Below, piece by piece: positions 16,101 through 23,609 of a stretch of 43,569 nt of DNA. Source of the stretch: an uncultured Saprospiraceae bacterium (GTDB lineage: Bacteria; Bacteroidota; Bacteroidia; Chitinophagales; Saprospiraceae); the NCBI GenBank assembly GCA_937961455.1, contig CALGNN010000126.1:1-43569 (forward strand). Direction: 5' to 3'. How positions within the stretch are numbered: the stretch's first letter is position 1; every line of letters begins with the position of its first letter. The position numbers and the translations under genes were made by a program. The notes below the pieces were generated by a model. That model did no database searches, had not been told where the DNA came from, and saw only the letters and a list, made by a program, of their open reading frames with translations.

Positions 16101-16587
16101 TCAACTATTGGCTAAGTATCAATCAATCAAAAAACAAAATGACCTTAGTGAATTCGCTGAAACGCTTCACGGAGGAGATAGCCGAAAAGGAAGCAGTATA
16201 TTTTATGAAAATGAAGCTGTTCAGTGTGTAAGATGTCATGCAGTGTTTGAATATGGAGGAAATGCGGGGCCAGTATTGTCGGGAGTTGGTAAGCGATTAA
16301 CGAGCGAGGAAATTCTTGAGTCTTTAATTCTTCCAAGTAAATCATTTGCAAGTGGTTACGAAATGTTAAGTCTTGATATGAAAAATGGTGAAAGTATCGC
16401 TGGTATTGTGATGAAAGAAACTGAAAATCAATTAACCTTAAAACAAGGAAATGAGTCTATCGTTGATGTTGATACAAAAGAGATTACGGAAAAAAGAACT
16501 GTGCCTTCTAGTATGCTATCTGTAAAAACCATTCTATCGAAGAAAGAGATCAGAGATTTGATCAGTTTTCTTGAAAGTCTCGAGTAG
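13171..16587 (+). CDS. Lipoprotein with PVC-type dehydrogenase propeller, HEAT repeats and cytochrome c domain
   Basis: The 1138-residue protein begins with a lipoprotein signal (FIGVLLIGFLTNC). Residues about 35-490 match the putative membrane-bound dehydrogenase propeller class common in Planctomycetes and Verrucomicrobia (SAGLRNTHEFVFDKYGNL, DNDGDHEGERERL, SGLDFGPDGALYIADWIDGW). Residues about 510-970 are HEAT-like helical repeats (KDMRIRQAAQFELVDKG, HSNKRLVLHATEALGRL). The C-terminus is a haem-binding domain with CVRCH (Cys1019, Cys1022, His1023), GPVLSGVGKRL and SKSFASGYEM, as in TIGR02603-type proteins. It is probably a periplasm- or surface-anchored electron-transferring oxidoreductase. 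The substrate is unknown; relatives are often assigned to sugar or alcohol oxidation by fold only. ATG codons at 13171 and 13180 both give a good signal. trpB follows 47 bases later but has its own promoter. Confidence 0.88.
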   Translation: MLAMTYKFFPPFFIGVLLIGFLTNCEHEAAITNLSEPMEIVLEKEATKALAEKIRKEVNVELDDEITLDLWAVDTLSPDPIAISIDEQGRLFFNRAVRLSNSEFDIRGHRDWMTASISFETPEDRRTFIRETFSETNEQGKKFLKDLNEDGILDWKDLKVEKEEVWFIEDTDGDQIADKARRYLQDFNEEITDLALGIEAHRGKVFVSVGPDLWKVEDQDGDGQADKKESLAHGFAVHIGFGAHGLSGAKIGPDGRIWWGIGDIGSNVVDQKGKRWKYPNQGVIVRAEQDGSNYEVYSAGLRNTHEFVFDKYGNLITEDNDGDHEGERERLVYLINGSDCGWRINWQFGKYTDPDNNKYKVWMDEKMHIPRWDGQAAYILPPIVNYINGPTGMVYNPGTALGPEWEDHFFIAEFRGTPAVSPVHGFSLKPNGAGFALDRTRQLVKGLLPSGLDFGPDGALYIADWIDGWNTNQQGRIWKMDVKSQENDQIRKETAAIIKSDFSVKDHEELKNLLGHKDMRIRQAAQFELVDKGSDCITIFNAVMNNSQNQMARIHAIWGLAQYARLNQIDEVVALESLLEDADVEIVSQAVKMLGDVKFHAASSKIIPLLKHSNKRLVLHATEALGRLESKEAVQGILQMLEKNNDEDTWLRHAGMIALGRIADEPALAELKDHPSVALRTAAIVALRRMKSPKIALFLNDPSEYLVTEAARGINDDYSIPEALPQLAKCLDEPRFTNEALIRRAINANLRVGKAENIELLSRYANNKNASEELRAEAIAALSTWANPSPLDRVDGRYRGAQERSILDVRSAFLKLHSSLLADENELVQIGGLNALGKLGMVAINPIVYDLFNSSKSYDVKAACLNTLQKNEYKGMSELLDHAFKTNSSQLRSTALSLLPLSNITDEAAIPIYTGILQNGTLKEKQSAYAALSKSRSNNVFELLSTQLEQLIAGNIQKEVRLDLIVAAENQEDESLNQLLAKYQSIKKQNDLSEFAETLHGGDSRKGSSIFYENEAVQCVRCHAVFEYGGNAGPVLSGVGKRLTSEEILESLILPSKSFASGYEMLSLDMKNGESIAGIVMKETENQLTLKQGNESIVDVDTKEITEKRTVPSSMLSVKTILSKKEIRDLISFLESLE

Positions 16588-16591
16588 TCTG

Positions 16592-16622
16592 TTTAGCTAA
16601 ATAAATACAAATAGTATCTTTG
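16592..16622 (+). promoter_or_regulatory. Promoter of trpBA (TATCTTTG -7 box)
   Basis: TATCTTTG (16615-16622) matches TAnnTTTG exactly; TTTAG at 16592-16596 lies 20 bases upstream as a degenerate -33 element. The box ends 12 bases before the trpB ATG, leaving an untranslated leader of only a few bases and no room for an attenuator. Confidence 0.65.
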
Positions 16623-16634
16623 CCTTTCTAACAA

Positions 16635-17843
16635 ATGAATGAAACTTATCACATAAATGAATCGGGATATTATGGTGCCTTTGGAGGTGCATTTATTCCC
16701 GAAATGTTGTACGCAAACGTAGAGCGTCTGAGAAGTCAATATTTAGAGATCATTGCCAAAGAATCCTTTCAAGAGCAATTTACTGAACTCTTAATTGATT
16801 ATGTAGGTCGACCTTCACCCTTGTATTTGGCTCATAAGTTGTCAAAAAAATATGGTGCAAAAATTTATCTCAAAAGAGAGGATTTAAATCATACAGGTGC
16901 TCATAAAATCAACAACACCATTGGGCAAATTCTTCTTGCAAAAGAATTAGGCAAAAAGCGAATTATTGCAGAAACTGGAGCAGGGCAGCATGGAGTAGCA
17001 ACAGCCACTGTTTGTGCTTTAATGGGAATCGAGTGCATTGTTTACATGGGATCGGTCGATATCGAAAGACAAGCACCCAATGTGTCTCGAATGAAGATGC
17101 TGGGCGCTGAAGTACGGCCTGCTGAAAGTGGCAGCAAGACGCTCAAGGATGCAACCAATGAAGCCATTCGTGATTGGATTAATAATCCAGTTGACACACA
17201 TTATATAATTGGTTCAGTAGTTGGTCCTCATCCTTATCCTGATATGGTTGCCCTTTTTCAATCAGTGATAAGCGAAGAAATGAAATGGCAGTTGCAAGAA
17301 AAAGAAGGAAGAGATTATCCAGATTATATCTTAGCCTGTGTGGGAGGTGGTTCAAATGCCGCAGGGTCATTTTATCATTATTTAGATGAACTGCGGACTA
17401 AACTATATTTAGCTGAAGCTGCAGGTAAAGGCATTGATTCGGGGCATTCCGCTGCGACAAGTATTTTGGGATCAGAAGGAATTATTCATGGTAGTCGCAC
17501 TATGTTGATGCAAACACCAGATGGTCAAATCATAGAGCCTTATTCGATTTCTGCAGGTTTAGATTATCCTGGAATTGGGCCTATGCATGCTAATCTCATA
17601 AAGCAAGGAAGAGCCAAGGTGATTCCAGTAACAGATATTGAAGCCATCGATGCAGCCTTTGATCTAACTAGAGAGGAAGGAATTATTCCAGCTTTAGAAA
17701 CAGCACATGCTTTTCATATGTTGAATAAAATTGATTTTCGAAAAGAAGATATCGTTGTGGTAAATGTTTCAGGAAGAGGGGACAAAGATCTAAGCACCTA
17801 CATTAAATATTTGAACCGACCACACAATGTTTCAGATGAATAG
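16635..17843 (+). CDS. trpB: Tryptophan synthase beta subunit
   Basis: This subunit joins indole and L-serine to make tryptophan. The 402-residue protein is full length for TrpB1: GYYGAFGGAFIPEML at the N-terminus, the PLP lysine at residue 91 in NHTGAHKINNT, the conserved Glu in ETGAGQHGVATA, the PLP phosphate cup CVGGGSNAAG, and AGLDYPGIGPMHA. The C-terminus (VNVSGRGDKDL) is complete. trpA overlaps its end. None of trpE, trpG, trpD, trpC or trpF is in the window, so the pair is either split from the rest of the pathway or the rest lies elsewhere. The exact -7 box just upstream supports independent transcription. Confidence 0.97.
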   Translation: MNETYHINESGYYGAFGGAFIPEMLYANVERLRSQYLEIIAKESFQEQFTELLIDYVGRPSPLYLAHKLSKKYGAKIYLKREDLNHTGAHKINNTIGQILLAKELGKKRIIAETGAGQHGVATATVCALMGIECIVYMGSVDIERQAPNVSRMKMLGAEVRPAESGSKTLKDATNEAIRDWINNPVDTHYIIGSVVGPHPYPDMVALFQSVISEEMKWQLQEKEGRDYPDYILACVGGGSNAAGSFYHYLDELRTKLYLAEAAGKGIDSGHSAATSILGSEGIIHGSRTMLMQTPDGQIIEPYSISAGLDYPGIGPMHANLIKQGRAKVIPVTDIEAIDAAFDLTREEGIIPALETAHAFHMLNKIDFRKEDIVVVNVSGRGDKDLSTYIKYLNRPHNVSDE

Positions 17844-18612
17844 GATAGAGGCTTTATTTACGCGTAAGAAAAAAAACATTCTCAATATTTATTTTACTGC
17901 TGGATTTCCTGAATTAGATGCTGCAGTATCTGTAGTAACTTACTTAGATCAGGCTGGCGCCGATATTGTTGAATTAGGAATACCTTATTCTGATCCCTTA
18001 GCAGATGGCCCGACGATCCAAGAAAGTGGAACCCTAGCATTGAAGAATGGAATGACCATTGATTTACTTTTCCAACAAGTGAAAAAAATACGAAGTCAAA
18101 GTGAAATTCCGATTGTACTAATGGGCTATTTTAATCAAATGTTGCAATATGGTGTTGAAGACTTTTTAGATCAGGCTGCTTCCAATGGGGCAGACGCCTT
18201 GATTATGCCAGACCTTCCCATGGATGTCTATAAAAGCGATTATCAAAGTATGTTTGAAGAACGATCTCTTGGAATTTCATTTTTGGTTACCCCTCAAACT
18301 TCTGATGAAAGAATTAAAAGGGCAGCAGAGCTTAGTAAGAACTCATTCTTATATATTATTTCAAAGTCAAGTATTACAGGATCTGCAAGCAACATTTCCC
18401 AAGTGCAAATTGACTACTTTAATAAGCTAGAAAAATTAAAAGCAGATACGCCTTCTTTGATTGGATTTGGAATACACAATAAAGAAACATTCTTAACGGC
18501 ATCTGCCCATGCAAATGGAGCCATAATTGGAAGTGCATTTATAAGACATTTGTCTAAATATGGTTTTGAGCAAGATAGTATTTCTTCGTTTATAGACGGA
18601 ATTTTGAAATAA
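17836..18612 (+). CDS. trpA: Tryptophan synthase alpha subunit
   Basis: This subunit splits indole-3-glycerol phosphate and feeds indole to TrpB through the alpha-beta tunnel. The 258-residue TIM barrel shows the catalytic acids in VELGIPYSDPLADGPTIQ, MGYFNQMLQYG, DALIMPDLP, FLVTPQTSDERI, and the phosphate-binding GFGIHN and GAIIGSAF. The ATG at 17836 (MNRIEALFTRKKKN) is preferred because it gives the usual family N-terminus and an 8-base overlap with trpB. An ATG three codons earlier (17827) is also possible. The overlap suggests coupled translation and equal amounts of the two subunits. Confidence 0.96.
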   Translation: MNRIEALFTRKKKNILNIYFTAGFPELDAAVSVVTYLDQAGADIVELGIPYSDPLADGPTIQESGTLALKNGMTIDLLFQQVKKIRSQSEIPIVLMGYFNQMLQYGVEDFLDQAASNGADALIMPDLPMDVYKSDYQSMFEERSLGISFLVTPQTSDERIKRAAELSKNSFLYIISKSSITGSASNISQVQIDYFNKLEKLKADTPSLIGFGIHNKETFLTASAHANGAIIGSAFIRHLSKYGFEQDSISSFIDGILK

Positions 18613-18673
18613 TCAATAATTCGTTTTCACCTTCTTTATTTCACCTAAAAAATAATAGACCTAAAAATTAGAA

Positions 18674-19180
18674 ATGGTCAATGAGCTTAAATTTCGTTTT
18701 GCAACAATTAGTGATCTGCCAAAGATTACAGAAATTTACAATCAAGCGATCAGATCAAAAAATGCTACAGGTGATTTAACTGAGTTTAAGGAAGAAGATC
18801 GCATAGATTGGTTTAATAAATTTTCGAAAGATGATTATCCCATCTATGTAGTTCTTTACAAAAAAATAGTGGTTGGATATTCAACCATTTCTCCATATCG
18901 TCCAGGGAGAGCGGCGATGTCTCAGGTAGCTGAAATTTCTTATTATATCGATTACACATTTCACGGAAAAGGAGTGGGCACAAAATTAATTCAATTTGTG
19001 CTCGAAGACTGCCCTAGAATAAATAAAAAATATTTACTCGCAATACTGCTTGACATAAATAAGTCCAGTGTAGGAATTTTGGAAAAATTTCATTTTACCC
19101 AATGGGGGCACTTTCCAGAAATAATAAATCTTGATGGCAAAAAGTGTGGACATTTGATTTATGGATTGCACGTATATTAA
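18674..19180 (+). CDS. GNAT family N-acetyltransferase
   Basis: The 168-residue protein has the GNAT fold order: an N-terminal RFATISDLPKITEIYNQAI, a central strand VGYSTISPYR, and the acetyl-CoA pyrophosphate loop HGKGVGTKLIQF, followed by SSVGILEKFHFTQWG. It most resembles the phosphinothricin/L-amino-acid N-acyltransferase branch (IYNQAIRSKNATGDL). The natural substrate cannot be told from sequence; small amines or amino acids such as methionine derivatives are typical of the branch. It lies 61 bases after trpA on the same strand. Confidence 0.85.
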   Translation: MVNELKFRFATISDLPKITEIYNQAIRSKNATGDLTEFKEEDRIDWFNKFSKDDYPIYVVLYKKIVVGYSTISPYRPGRAAMSQVAEISYYIDYTFHGKGVGTKLIQFVLEDCPRINKKYLLAILLDINKSSVGILEKFHFTQWGHFPEIINLDGKKCGHLIYGLHVY

Positions 19181-19262
19181 TCACTTCAAAAAAAATGAAG
19201 GAGGACTTTGGCAATTTTGTTTTCAAAAAACTAAAGTCAATTATTAAATTTAAAAATGAATC

Positions 19263-19454
19263 ATGAGATACATTTATGAATCAGTAAGTCTCAAGTACAG
19301 CAGTATGAGGGGAAGATCTAAAGAAGACTATTTGGAAATCATCAATGCAAAGGGCAGTCAAGGTTGGAGGTTTGTTTGCTTCTCTCCTATACAAGCTAGG
19401 CCTAAAGGTGTTAAAGGAATTGAATTAGTGTTTGAACGAGCCATAGAAGGATAA
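19263..19454 (+). CDS. Small DUF4177-like protein
   Basis: This 63-residue protein has the plan of DUF4177: an N-terminal strand (MRYIYESVSLKY), a helix containing EDYLEIINAKGSQGWRFVCFS and a last strand ending in ELVFERAIEG. The pattern 'N..G..GW' followed by an ER/KR near the end is characteristic. Function is unknown for the family. It has a clear ATG and no overlapping candidate. It stands alone between the acetyltransferase and a stretch without strong genes. Confidence 0.6.
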   Translation: MRYIYESVSLKYSSMRGRSKEDYLEIINAKGSQGWRFVCFSPIQARPKGVKGIELVFERAIEG

Positions 19455-19524
19455 GGTGCTTGAGTGCACCCGAGAAAAGGTAGTTGTGATTTAGTGTTTT
19501 TATTAACCTAAAAAACAAATAAGA

Positions 19525-19644
19525 ATGATAACTACAAAAAACAAAATAGCCTTGTCCATTAAGTTATCGGTATTAATTTTTTCTATTTCAATTAGCACTC
19601 AAGTAGGTTTTGATTATTATTCAATTGCGGTTAACTTAATATAA
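19525..19644 (+). CDS. Possible 39-aa membrane or signal-bearing peptide
   Basis: A short ORF beginning MITTKNKIALSIKLSVLIFSI has a lysine-rich start followed by a hydrophobic stretch of about 20 residues, like a membrane helix or signal peptide. It ends after 39 residues (YYSIAVNLI). It lies in a 306-base stretch (19455-19760) that otherwise holds nothing I can identify. It may be a chance ORF or the remnant of a secreted-protein gene; no frameshifted continuation was found. Confidence 0.25.
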   Translation: MITTKNKIALSIKLSVLIFSISISTQVGFDYYSIAVNLI

Positions 19645-19760
19645 TCAATTATTTTTTTGTACCCAAAACTGGAATGAACTAATTTTTGTTAATCATAAAA
19701 TTTCGATTTGGAAACCATGACACATAATTTTATTAAACCTAAAGAGACAATATTTAAAAT

Positions 19761-20414
19761 ATGAAAAAAGTATTGATTGTTGGAGCATCTGGAATGATTG
19801 GAGGTATCATCTTGCGAGAAGCATTGGCTGATGATGCAATCAATTCCGTATGTAGTATTACGCGTAAAAGTCATGGCATTCAAAATCCTAAATTGAAGGA
19901 GATACTCCATACAGATTTCATGAATTATAAAGGAATAAAAGGAGCATTTAAAAATATTGATGCAGCTTACTTTTGTATTGGGGTTTATACAGGCGCAGTC
20001 AAAGATGACTTATTCAAAAAAATAACTGTAGATTTTGCCAAAGTTTTCGCGGATGCAGTACATGAAGGAAGTCCGAAAGCTTCGTTTAATTTTTTAAGTG
20101 GTGCGGGAGCGGATCTTACAGAAAAGAGTAGAATGTCTTTCGCACGCTATAAGGGCATGGCTGAGAATCATATCATATCAAAAAAATTTAACGCCTTAAA
20201 TATTTTTAGACCAGGATACATTTATCCTGTTGAAAAAAGAGTGGAACCCAATTTATCATATCGACTTTTTAGATTCATGTATCCCGTTGTCAATTTTTTA
20301 ATGCCTTCAAGTTCAGTTACCTCAGAAGAATTAGCTTCAGCAATGTTTAAAGCGGGAATGGAAAAAATGAACCATGGAATTCTTGAGAATAATGATATTA
20401 AGAGATTGCTATAA
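19761..20414 (+). CDS. NAD(P)-binding Rossmann protein (atypical SDR, HTATIP2/NmrA-like)
   Basis: The 217-residue protein opens with the dinucleotide-binding motif KKVLIVGASGMIGGIILREAL. It continues as an atypical short-chain dehydrogenase: FKNIDAAYFCIGVYTG, NFLSGAGADLTEKSRMSFARYKGMAE (Tyr-x-x-x-Lys-like spacing in ARYKG) and NIFRPGYIYP. It resembles the HTATIP2/TIP30-type oxidoreductases found in many Bacteroidota. The substrate is unknown. It is monocistronic on the plus strand; its stop codon is followed within a few bases by a terminator serving the convergent gene. Confidence 0.75.
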   Translation: MKKVLIVGASGMIGGIILREALADDAINSVCSITRKSHGIQNPKLKEILHTDFMNYKGIKGAFKNIDAAYFCIGVYTGAVKDDLFKKITVDFAKVFADAVHEGSPKASFNFLSGAGADLTEKSRMSFARYKGMAENHIISKKFNALNIFRPGYIYPVEKRVEPNLSYRLFRFMYPVVNFLMPSSSVTSEELASAMFKAGMEKMNHGILENNDIKRLL

Positions 20415-20454
20415 AAAAAGCATCTCGCAATTCTAATGAAAGAATACGAGATGC
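20413..20454 (-). terminator. Intrinsic terminator of the repetitive surface protein gene
   Basis: GCATCTCG (20420-20427) pairs with CGAGATGC (20447-20454), extended inward by ATTCT/AGAAT. On the minus strand the hairpin is followed by seven T (20419-20413). On the plus strand there is no T-run, so it mainly ends transcription of the gene stopping at 20494. Confidence 0.82.
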
Positions 20455-20493
20455 CCGCTTTCGCTCGAAAATGATTTTTTGGAATTACACTTT

Positions 20494-21963
20494 CTAGTTT
20501 AAGTTGGACCAGGATGCTCCTGTCCAGACTTTCACTTTATCATCTGATGAGTCATAGTAAATGGTTCCTTTTGTTGGGGATGCAGGGGCAGATCCAGGCG
20601 TTAATTCCATGAAGTCCTTTACATGCATGGATCCGTTTATTTTTACTAAATCATTATCAAATTCTCCATATATAAGCGGTTCTGCATCATTGGTGTTTTC
20701 TATGTATAATTTGTTTGAACCAGAAGCATTTGCTCCAGCCTCATTACCAATAAGTACATTGCCATCACCACCCGTGTGGCTTATACCAGCACCATATCCA
20801 AGAAAAGTATTATAACTTCCGGTAGCCATAAAAAATCCACAATCTTGGCCGAGAAAAGCATTTCTACTTCCATTGCCTAATCTACCTGAAGTTCTTCCTA
20901 CATAGGTGTTCAGTGTACCTGTGGAATTAAAATACCCAGCACCTGAACCAATGAAAGTATTTCTGCCACCGAATCCATTTGAGAATCCAGCATTTTTACC
21001 AATAAAAGTATTGTCACCCAATCCGCCATCAATTGCATTACCAGCATTTTCACCAAGCAATACATTTCCCTCTGGTGAACTTAGAGTAATTTGTTCGTCA
21101 AGATTGCCATTCATACTTGTGCTAATTGTACGAGTCCAAGTGCCATTTGTAAACATAAAAAGTGCTGAGGCATCTGTATTGTATAACATGAGTCCTTCCG
21201 ACGGACTTACAATAGCCGTCATTTGTATGCTGTCCATTCTTGGGACAAGTAGCCCTTTGCTGGTAGAACTTAATTCTAGAATCGAAGAGCTGTTTGGAGT
21301 CTGTGTACCTATACCAACTTCTCCTGCGGGTGCTACAGTCAAGCGAGGAGTTGCATCGGTAACCAAATGGGTGCTACCATTAATATTTCCTACATCAGTT
21401 CCAAAATCCATGGAAAAATCATCGTTGTATATCCCATAGTAGCCTACAAGACCTGTATTGTTATGCACCTCCGTCCAATTGTCTGTAAGGTTATTTTTAA
21501 TAACTAAAGGAGAATATGCAGGTGAATCTTCTATAAAGATTGACCCTTCAGTGAATTCAAATTTTCCATTTTTATCCAAAGTTGCAATAGTATTCCCGTA
21601 GCTTGACCAGGCAAATAGTTTTCTATTGAAAGCAGGGCCAGTTGATTTGCGCGCATCAAAAACTATTAATGCTGGATCAGAAAAACTGTCATCTTCTGAT
21701 TGACCCAATAAGATTAATCCGGATCTATTGTCTTCATTGATTCCTCGAATAACAGGAATAAAAGATGCAGTGCCCGTTCCATTTTCTATAGTTAATGAAT
21801 TATCTGCACCTTTGTCTAAAGCCTTAAATGTAGCTAATACTCCTGGGTCTGTATCTGGAATTACTTCTAAAATCGGTGTGGTCACTTTGCCTTGTCCAGA
21901 TAAAGAAAAACTAAGGCAAATTGAACTAAGCATTATTAAGAGGCGGTTTTTACATTTTTTCAT
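20494..21963 (-). CDS. Secreted repetitive surface/fibre-like protein
   Basis: The 489-residue product has a signal peptide (LLIMLSSICLSFSLSGQ) and a beta-rich N-terminal half with EVGIGTQTPNSSSILELSSTSKGLLVPRM-type text typical of Bacteroidota tail-fibre-like proteins. In the second half (about 290-430) short degenerate repeats of the form N-x-F-(I/L)-G-x-x-A/C-G appear at least five times (NTFIGKNAGFSN, NTFIGSGAGYFN, NAFLGQDCGFF, NTFLGYGAG). Such repeats build a trimeric beta-roll as in YadA-like heads and phage fibres. The C-terminus is short (TGASWSNLN) with no T9SS sorting tail visible. The role may be surface adhesion or a structural fibre; export route unknown. No phage genes surround it. 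Confidence 0.75.
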   Translation of the reverse strand: MKKCKNRLLIMLSSICLSFSLSGQGKVTTPILEVIPDTDPGVLATFKALDKGADNSLTIENGTGTASFIPVIRGINEDNRSGLILLGQSEDDSFSDPALIVFDARKSTGPAFNRKLFAWSSYGNTIATLDKNGKFEFTEGSIFIEDSPAYSPLVIKNNLTDNWTEVHNNTGLVGYYGIYNDDFSMDFGTDVGNINGSTHLVTDATPRLTVAPAGEVGIGTQTPNSSSILELSSTSKGLLVPRMDSIQMTAIVSPSEGLMLYNTDASALFMFTNGTWTRTISTSMNGNLDEQITLSSPEGNVLLGENAGNAIDGGLGDNTFIGKNAGFSNGFGGRNTFIGSGAGYFNSTGTLNTYVGRTSGRLGNGSRNAFLGQDCGFFMATGSYNTFLGYGAGISHTGGDGNVLIGNEAGANASGSNKLYIENTNDAEPLIYGEFDNDLVKINGSMHVKDFMELTPGSAPASPTKGTIYYDSSDDKVKVWTGASWSNLN

Positions 21964-22065
21964 AGTTTGTTTTTTGTGATTAATTAATAGGGTATCGTAA
22001 GTCGGACACTCTCTTATAAACTATCGGCATGAAAGGTTACCCCTTATATTTCTTTTAATTAATAA

Positions 22066-22095
22066 TTTAGCTTAGCAGTAATCAGATTAAGTTTG
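22066..22095 (+). promoter_or_regulatory. Promoter of mqo (TAAGTTTG -7 box)
   Basis: TAAGTTTG (22088-22095) matches TAnnTTTG exactly, and TTTAG (22066-22070) lies 19 bases upstream as a degenerate -33 element. The predicted leader is about 30 bases to the mqo ATG. Confidence 0.6.
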
Positions 22096-22133
22096 TAGAA
22101 CATATTAAAACGCATCACGATTAATAGGAATGT

Positions 22134-23609
22134 ATGATTGGAAAAAATCCTAACATTGCTTTGATAGGAGCAGGAATAATGTCCGCCACGCTTGGCGTCC
22201 TCATTAAGAAATTGATACCGAACGCAAAACTGATCCTCTTCGAAAGATTGGATCAAGTTGCTGCTGAAAGCTCTAACGCTTGGAATAATGCCGGAACCGG
22301 TCACTCCGCTTTTTGCGAATTAAATTATACACCCCTACGAGATGGTGTGGTTGATATTTCAAAGGCACTTCGTATCAGTGAGTCCTTTGAAATATCAAAA
22401 CAATTTTGGGCTTACTTGAAGAAAACCGACTGGGTGGATACTCCATATCCTTTCATTAATGACATTGATCATATGAGTTTTGTTTGGGGAGAAGAAAATA
22501 TCAGTTTTTTGCAAAAGCGATTTCGATCGCTTTCCAGCTTTCCCATTTTTGAAGACATGCAATATTCAGATGATTTTCAACAAATTAAAAATTGGATTCC
22601 ATTAATGATGGAGGGAAGAAATGAAAGAGAAGAAATTGCGGTTACGAAAATGGATATTGGGACAGATGTAAATTTTGGTGCGATTACAAAGTCCATGATT
22701 GCATACCTCCAAAAATTTGATGATGTTGAAGTATTGCTGTCACATGAGGTAAAGCAATTCAAAAAAATTGATAACGCTTGGTTGGTTGAAGTGACGGATC
22801 TCGAAAATGATGAGGATAAGACCATGGCAGCAGAATTTGTTTTTATCGGTGCTGGTGGTGGAGCATTGCCTTTATTGGAAAAATCTGGAATTCCTGAAGG
22901 AAGAGGATATGGAGGATTCCCTGTAAGTGGTCAATTTTTGCAATGTACAAATCCAGAGGTCATTCTTAGGCATGAAGCGAAGGTGTACGGGAAAGCTGCT
23001 ACAGGTTCTCCGCCCATGTCAGTACCTCATTTAGATACAAGGATGCTTGATGGAAAAAGGTCTTTGCTATTTGGTCCTTACGCAGGTTTTTCCACTAAGT
23101 TTTTGAAAAACGGTTCTTTCTTAGATCTACCCTTGTCCATCGAAATGCATAATGTTTGGCCCTTGCTCGCTGCAGGAGTTCATAATATTGATTTGACCAA
23201 ATATCTGATTAAGCAGGTGACTCAATCAAAAGAAGATCGATTTGAGTTTTTGCAAAAATTTTATCCAGAAGCCAAAATTGAAGACTGGGAATTGATAACA
23301 GCTGGACAGAGAGTTCAAATAATTAAGAAGGATGAACAAGAAGGAGGTGTCTTAAAATTTGGTACTGAAATCATTGTCAGTGAAGATAAAAGTATGGCAG
23401 CGCTTTTGGGGGCAAGTCCAGGTGCCTCAACTTCAGTTTCGATCATGTTGGATGTATTAAAGCAATGTTTCCCTAATCAAATCGAAACAGATGATTGGAA
23501 AAAGTCCCTACAAGAAATGATTCCAAGTTATGGTCAATCCCTTATTGAAGATGGAGATCTTTGCTTGAAGACCAGGGCTTATACAACAGAAATTCTAAAA
23601 CTTGCTTAA
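22134..23609 (+). CDS. mqo: Malate:quinone oxidoreductase
   Basis: This peripheral membrane FAD enzyme oxidises malate to oxaloacetate and passes electrons to the quinone pool, serving the TCA cycle. The 491-residue protein has the N-terminal FAD-binding ALIGAGIMSATLGVLIKKL, the family signature AAESSNAWNNAGTGHSAFCELNYTP, FVFIGAGGGALPLLEKSGIPE, GFPVSGQF, and the C-terminal GASPGASTSVSIMLDVL. Length is normal. It has its own promoter. Its stop codon and that of the convergent thiolase share the palindrome TTAA (23606-23609). Confidence 0.97.
   Translation: MIGKNPNIALIGAGIMSATLGVLIKKLIPNAKLILFERLDQVAAESSNAWNNAGTGHSAFCELNYTPLRDGVVDISKALRISESFEISKQFWAYLKKTDWVDTPYPFINDIDHMSFVWGEENISFLQKRFRSLSSFPIFEDMQYSDDFQQIKNWIPLMMEGRNEREEIAVTKMDIGTDVNFGAITKSMIAYLQKFDDVEVLLSHEVKQFKKIDNAWLVEVTDLENDEDKTMAAEFVFIGAGGGALPLLEKSGIPEGRGYGGFPVSGQFLQCTNPEVILRHEAKVYGKAATGSPPMSVPHLDTRMLDGKRSLLFGPYAGFSTKFLKNGSFLDLPLSIEMHNVWPLLAAGVHNIDLTKYLIKQVTQSKEDRFEFLQKFYPEAKIEDWELITAGQRVQIIKKDEQEGGVLKFGTEIIVSEDKSMAALLGASPGASTSVSIMLDVLKQCFPNQIETDDWKKSLQEMIPSYGQSLIEDGDLCLKTRAYTTEILKLA

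Noticed and set aside
20850-21060. Regular short repeats suggestive of a CRISPR array
   Set aside because: They are degenerate codon-level repeats within an open coding frame (NxFxGxxAG), without conserved DNA repeat units or cas genes.
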